7,106 bases of DNA from Prevotellaceae bacterium (lineage in GTDB: Bacteria > Bacteroidota > Bacteroidia > Bacteroidales > Paludibacteraceae), in contig JAISXQ010000060.1 in NCBI GenBank assembly GCA_031270425.1, forward strand, positions 1 through 7,106, written 5' to 3'. The notes below the pieces were generated by a model, which worked only from the letters and a program-made list of their open reading frames with translations, searched no databases and was not told where the DNA came from. Each line of letters begins with the position of its first letter. The first letter of the stretch is position 1. This document shows, piece after piece, positions 3,895-7,106 of the stretch. Both the position numbers and the translations under genes were made by a program.

Positions 3895-6834
3895 CACTTC
3901 TGTTTCTTCAAAACTTTCTATCATATCGCCGATATGCACATCGTTGTAATTACGGATATTCAAACCGCACTCAAAGTTAGATCCTACTTCTTTCACGTCT
4001 TCTTTGAAGCGTTTCAACGATTCCAATTCGCCTGTCATAACTACGATTCCATCGCGGATAAGACGTATCTTATTGTTTCGCTTGATTTTTCCTTCGCGCA
4101 CCAAACATCCGGCAACCGTACCCACTTTTGTAATCTTGAAGACTTCCAGTACTTCTACCGTAGCCGTTACCACTTCCTTTATTTCGGGCGAGAGCATGCC
4201 TTCCATTGCCGATTTTATTTCTTCTATCGCGTCGTAAATAATGGAATACAGGCGGATGTCGATTTCTTCGTTTTCCGCCATCCTGCGGGCTGACCCCGTC
4301 GGACGAACCTGAAATCCGCAAATGATAGCATTGGACGCCGCCGCCAGCAACACGTCGGAATCCGAAATGGCTCCTACGGCTTTATGGATGATATTAACCT
4401 GGATATTTTCCGTCGATAATTTAAGCAAGGAATCGGCAAGCGCTTCCACCGACCCGTCCACATCTCCTTTTACAATGATATTCAATTCTTTGAAATCTCC
4501 CAAAGCTATGCGGCGTCCGAGTTCGTCGAGCGTAAAGTGTTTCTTTGTACGTAAATTCTGTTCGCGCTGCAACTGTTCGCGTTTGGTAGAAATTTCGCGG
4601 GCTTCCTGCTCCGCCTCCATTACGTTGAAATTGTCGCCCGCTTGTGGAGCGCCGTTCAAACCCAATATCAAAACCGGTTCCGAAGGTTTCGCTTCGGTAA
4701 TACGCTGGTTCCGCTCGTTGAACATGGCTTTTACTTTTCCGTAATGAGTTCCCGCCAATACAACGTCTCCCTGACGCAACGTTCCTGCCTGCACGAGAAC
4801 CGTGGATACATAGCCGCGTCCTTTATCCAGCGAAGATTCGATGATGGAACCAAACGCGCGTTTGTTCGGGTTTGCTTTCAAATCGAGCATTTCCGCTTCA
4901 AGCAAAACTTTTTCGAGCAGTTCGCCCACTCCCGTTCCCTGTTTTGCCGAAATATCCTGCGACTGGTATTTTCCGCCCCATTCTTCCACCAAATAATTCA
5001 TATTGGCGAGCGCTTCTTTTATCTTTTCGGGATTAGCGCCCGGCTTATCCACTTTGTTGATAGCAAAAACGATAGGCACGTTAGCCGCTACGGCATGGTT
5101 GATGGCTTCTATTGTTTGCGGCATGACGTTATCGTCGGCGGCGACAATAATAATCGCCATATCCGTAACTTTCGCCCCGCGAGCGCGCATGGCGGTAAAC
5201 GCTTCGTGCCCCGGCGTATCGAGGAATGTGATGCGCTGCCCGTTATCCAGTTTTACATTATAAGCGCCGATATGCTGTGTAATGCCTCCGGCTTCTCCGG
5301 CAATCACGTTGGTTTTTCGAATGTAGTCGAGCAGCGATGTTTTACCGTGGTCAACGTGCCCCATGACGGTAACAATAGGCGCACGCGGCAACAAATCTTC
5401 GGGCGCGTCGGGTTCGTTTTCGCCGATTGCTTCCACTACTTCGGCGCTTACAAACTGGGTTTTAAAGCCAAATTCGTCGGCTACGATATTAATGGTTTCC
5501 GCGTCGAGCCGCTGGTTGATTGAAACCATAATGCCGATTTGGAAACAGGTGGATATGATTTTTGTAACATCAATATTCATCATCGAGGCAAGTTCGTTCG
5601 CCGTAACAAATTCGGTAAGTTTCAAAACGCTTTCTTCGCCTTTTTCCCTTTCGACCTGTTCCTGTAAACGCTCACGGACGGCTTTGCGTTTGTCTTTGCG
5701 GTGTCCTACTGCGCTTTTGCCTTTTTTATTTCCTCCCGTAAGGCGTGCAAGGGTTTCTTTTATTTGTTTTTGTACTTCTTCCTCGTCAACAGCCGTTTTT
5801 ACCGGACGTTTGAAACGCGAATCTTTTTCTTTTACATTGGAGTCTTTGGAACGGCGGTCATTAAATCCGCTTTGGTTTACTTTGCTTATATCGACTTTCT
5901 GATTGGTAAAGCGTTCCCTTTTCTTTTTCGGGAGCGTTCCATCTTCCGGTTTTACCAACTTTTTATCCGAAACCGTTTCTTTTTTGGCTTCGTTTGCGGC
6001 GCGGATCTTTTCGTCCCGCTCCCTGCGTTTTTGTTCTTTTGTTTTTGGTTTCGGACGGGTTTTGTCGTTTATCTTCGTCAAGTCGATTTCTCCTACAATA
6101 ACAGGAGTAATATCAATTACCGGACGGGACAGTGTAAACACCTCTTCTTCCGGTTCGACCTCGAAATCGGGGTCAATGATAACAAGTTCTTTATCAACTT
6201 TTTCATCAACATGTTTCTCCGGAATTTCTTCCGTTTCCGCCTCTCCGGCTTTTTCCTCATTCGAGATTGCTGCTTCAACTTCCGCAACTTTCTCTTCTAC
6301 AACTTCCTGAACTTCTATTTTCTCTTCCGGCAGGGTAACTTCCGGCTCTGCTGCGATAACAACTTCCGGCTCTGTTTTTTTATCTTCCGGTTCTTTTATC
6401 TCTTTCTCTACTTCAACGGTTTTTTCTTTTTCTGCCGGCTTCGCCGATGGTTTGGCTTTATCTGCCGCTTTACGACCGACTTCATCCAAGTCAATATGCC
6501 CGACAGCCTTAATACGCGGTATCCGGTCTTCCGACAGAGAGACGCGAATGGTTTCCGGCTCCTTCTTTTTTTCTTCCGCCTTTGGTTTCAAGTATCCTTC
6601 AATAGCAACTGTTTCGGCTTTTTCCTTGGACTGGCGTTCTTGACTTAAACGTTCCGATTCCAACTTCAACGCCATATCCTTATCGAACTCTTTCGCAAGC
6701 AGCAAATATAAATCGTCCGATATTTTCAAATTCGGATCCGCCTCTATTTTATGACCTTTTTTCGACAAGAATTCCACCGCGGTTGCTAAACCGACATTCA
6801 AATCTTTACAGGCTTTGCTTAATCTTATGGGCAT
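3880..6834 (-). CDS. infB: Translation initiation factor IF-2
   Basis: IF-2 is the GTPase that places formyl-Met-tRNA on the 30S subunit and promotes 50S joining. At 984 aa it is in the usual long range for Bacteroidetes. In order: an N-terminal IF2_N-type domain (1-50, begins [15 protein letters not shown]); a long charged linker (about 60-400) with acidic then lysine/arginine-rich blocks; a second IF2_N domain (about 405-460); the G domain with G1 GHVDHGKTS (492-500), G2 GGIT (516-519), G3 DTPGHE (539-544), G4 NKVD (593-596) and G5 SAK (629-631); then domain II (about 655-745), domain III and the C-terminal tRNA-binding domain (about 885-980). All GTPase motifs are intact. The ATG at 6834-6832 is chosen because IF2_N starts right there; no Shine-Dalgarno sequence is visible, which is normal for the phylum. 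It is preceded by nusA on the same strand. The linker contains small internal repeats ([12 protein letters not shown]). Confidence 0.98.
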   Translation of the reverse strand: MPIRLSKACKDLNVGLATAVEFLSKKGHKIEADPNLKISDDLYLLLAKEFDKDMALKLESERLSQERQSKEKAETVAIEGYLKPKAEEKKKEPETIRVSLSEDRIPRIKAVGHIDLDEVGRKAADKAKPSAKPAEKEKTVEVEKEIKEPEDKKTEPEVVIAAEPEVTLPEEKIEVQEVVEEKVAEVEAAISNEEKAGEAETEEIPEKHVDEKVDKELVIIDPDFEVEPEEEVFTLSRPVIDITPVIVGEIDLTKINDKTRPKPKTKEQKRRERDEKIRAANEAKKETVSDKKLVKPEDGTLPKKKRERFTNQKVDISKVNQSGFNDRRSKDSNVKEKDSRFKRPVKTAVDEEEVQKQIKETLARLTGGNKKGKSAVGHRKDKRKAVRERLQEQVEREKGEESVLKLTEFVTANELASMMNIDVTKIISTCFQIGIMVSINQRLDAETINIVADEFGFKTQFVSAEVVEAIGENEPDAPEDLLPRAPIVTVMGHVDHGKTSLLDYIRKTNVIAGEAGGITQHIGAYNVKLDNGQRITFLDTPGHEAFTAMRARGAKVTDMAIIIVAADDNVMPQTIEAINHAVAANVPIVFAINKVDKPGANPEKIKEALANMNYLVEEWGGKYQSQDISAKQGTGVGELLEKVLLEAEMLDLKANPNKRAFGSIIESSLDKGRGYVSTVLVQAGTLRQGDVVLAGTHYGKVKAMFNERNQRITEAKPSEPVLILGLNGAPQAGDNFNVMEAEQEAREISTKREQLQREQNLRTKKHFTLDELGRRIALGDFKELNIIVKGDVDGSVEALADSLLKLSTENIQVNIIHKAVGAISDSDVLLAAASNAIICGFQVRPTGSARRMAENEEIDIRLYSIIYDAIEEIKSAMEGMLSPEIKEVVTATVEVLEVFKITKVGTVAGCLVREGKIKRNNKIRLIRDGIVVMTGELESLKRFKEDVKEVGSNFECGLNIRNYNDVHIGDMIESFEETEVKKVL

Positions 6835-6847
6835 ATATTTACATTAT

Positions 6848-6910
6848 TCAGAAGCCCCCTAAATCCCGACCTCTCTCCCCCCTTCGGGTACTCTCCCCTG
6901 AAAGGGAGAG
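6848..6910. repeat. GC-rich hairpin-forming intergenic repeat-like sequence in the nusA-infB spacer
   Basis: The 176-bp spacer between nusA and infB is AT-rich except for this block. CTCTCCC (6891-6897) and GGGAGAG (6904-6910) form a perfect 7-bp stem with a 6-nt loop. A second CTCTCCC copy at 6873-6879 can pair with the same GGGAGAG, giving a competing larger hairpin. A smaller CCC-TTC-GGG hairpin lies at 6880-6888. The flank AAGCCCCCTAAATCCC (6852-6867) resembles a dispersed intergenic repeat that I associate from memory with Bacteroidetes genomes. If transcribed, it lies in the leader of infB, ending 13 nt before the start. Whether it is multicopy cannot be seen from one window. Confidence 0.5.
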
Positions 6911-7010
6911 ACAACGGAAAAGAGTTTTTAAGGACTTCCCTATTCTTTTAAAAAATTAAAATTCACATCATTCTTTCCATCAGCGCTATCCAACGTCCAT
7001 TTTAGGGACT

Positions 7011-7106
7011 TTATTCCTCGTCTTCAAATTCGGCGTTTAAAATAGCCAAAACTTCATCAATGGTTTCTTCTTCCAGGTCGGTGCGGCGGATCAGGTCTTC
7101 GCGGGA
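7011..7106 (-). CDS. nusA: NusA, transcription termination/antitermination factor, C-terminal 31 residues only (5' part outside window)
   Basis: The minus strand is open from the window edge to a TAA at 7013-7011. The 31 residues begin SREDLIRRTDLEEETIDEV and end in an acidic NAEFEDEE tail. This matches what I know of the end of Bacteroidetes NusA, where the last helix-hairpin-helix repeat carries an 'L..RTDLEEETI.EV..IL..EF' pattern and closes with acidic residues. The position directly upstream of infB on the same strand is the classic nusA-infB order and supports the call strongly. NusA binds RNA polymerase and nascent RNA and modulates pausing, termination and antitermination. The start, the S1/KH domains and any upstream rimP lie outside the window. 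The identification rests on a short tail plus context. Confidence 0.88.
   Translation of the reverse strand, partial: SREDLIRRTDLEEETIDEVLAILNAEFEDEE

Noticed and set aside
4642..5523. Long plus-strand frame (293 codons) inside infB
   Set aside because: It lies wholly antisense to the conserved GTPase region of infB, has no recognisable motif and a composition typical of a reverse-complement shadow (many His, Phe, Arg, Asn).
5701..6648. Long plus-strand frame (315 codons) opposite the IF-2 linker
   Set aside because: Extremely Phe/Arg-rich because it is the complement of Glu/Lys codons; no family resemblance.
1..7106. CRISPR array or defence system
   Set aside because: No regularly spaced repeats of CRISPR length and no cas-like or restriction-like protein; the coding sequence is core translation and transport-energising genes.

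Overview
The window looks like a Bacteroidetes chromosome, most likely Bacteroidales. The evidence is a two-ExbD energiser operon (exbB-exbD-exbD-tonB), a Bacteroidetes-style InfB with a long acidic/lysine-rich linker, starts without a clear Shine-Dalgarno sequence, AT-rich spacers, and a promoter of the Bacteroidetes type (TTG, 19 bp, TAnnTTTG). The genus cannot be fixed from this sequence. Every gene I accept lies on the minus strand, so the window reads biologically from right to left. The long plus-strand reading frames are shadows.

Right to left: (1) 7011-7106, the last 31 codons of nusA. (2) 6835-7010, a 176-bp spacer carrying GC-rich hairpins that resemble a dispersed intergenic repeat. 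(3) 3880-6834, infB, translation initiation factor IF-2, intact at 984 aa. (4) 3548-3879, a 332-bp AT-rich spacer with no gene. It holds a weak terminator-like hairpin after infB, a good promoter for the next operon, a 12-bp perfect palindrome and a pair of short direct repeats. (5) 2699-3547 exbB, 2028-2639 exbD (first copy), 1353-2000 exbD (second copy) and 498-1328 tonB. A neat hairpin sits between exbB and the first exbD. (6) 413-497, a spacer with a 10-bp inverted repeat. (7) 218-412, a 64-aa two-helix membrane protein that probably belongs to the same operon. (8) 1-217, a stretch with no confident complete gene. It holds a short reading frame resembling the first ~20 residues of methylglyoxal synthase, three direct CACATAG repeats plus one inverted copy, a poly-T tract, and an 85-nt sequence that folds as a three-way junction over possible start codons of a gene running off the window.

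Together, nusA-infB is core transcription/translation machinery. The exb/ton genes encode the inner-membrane motor that uses the proton gradient to power TonB-dependent outer-membrane transporters (SusC-like, siderophore and cobalamin receptors). The least ordinary part is the left end (1-221); the most notable items in it are the three-way-junction element and the truncated mgsA-like frame. The rest is mostly standard housekeeping sequence with a few regulatory structures worth checking.
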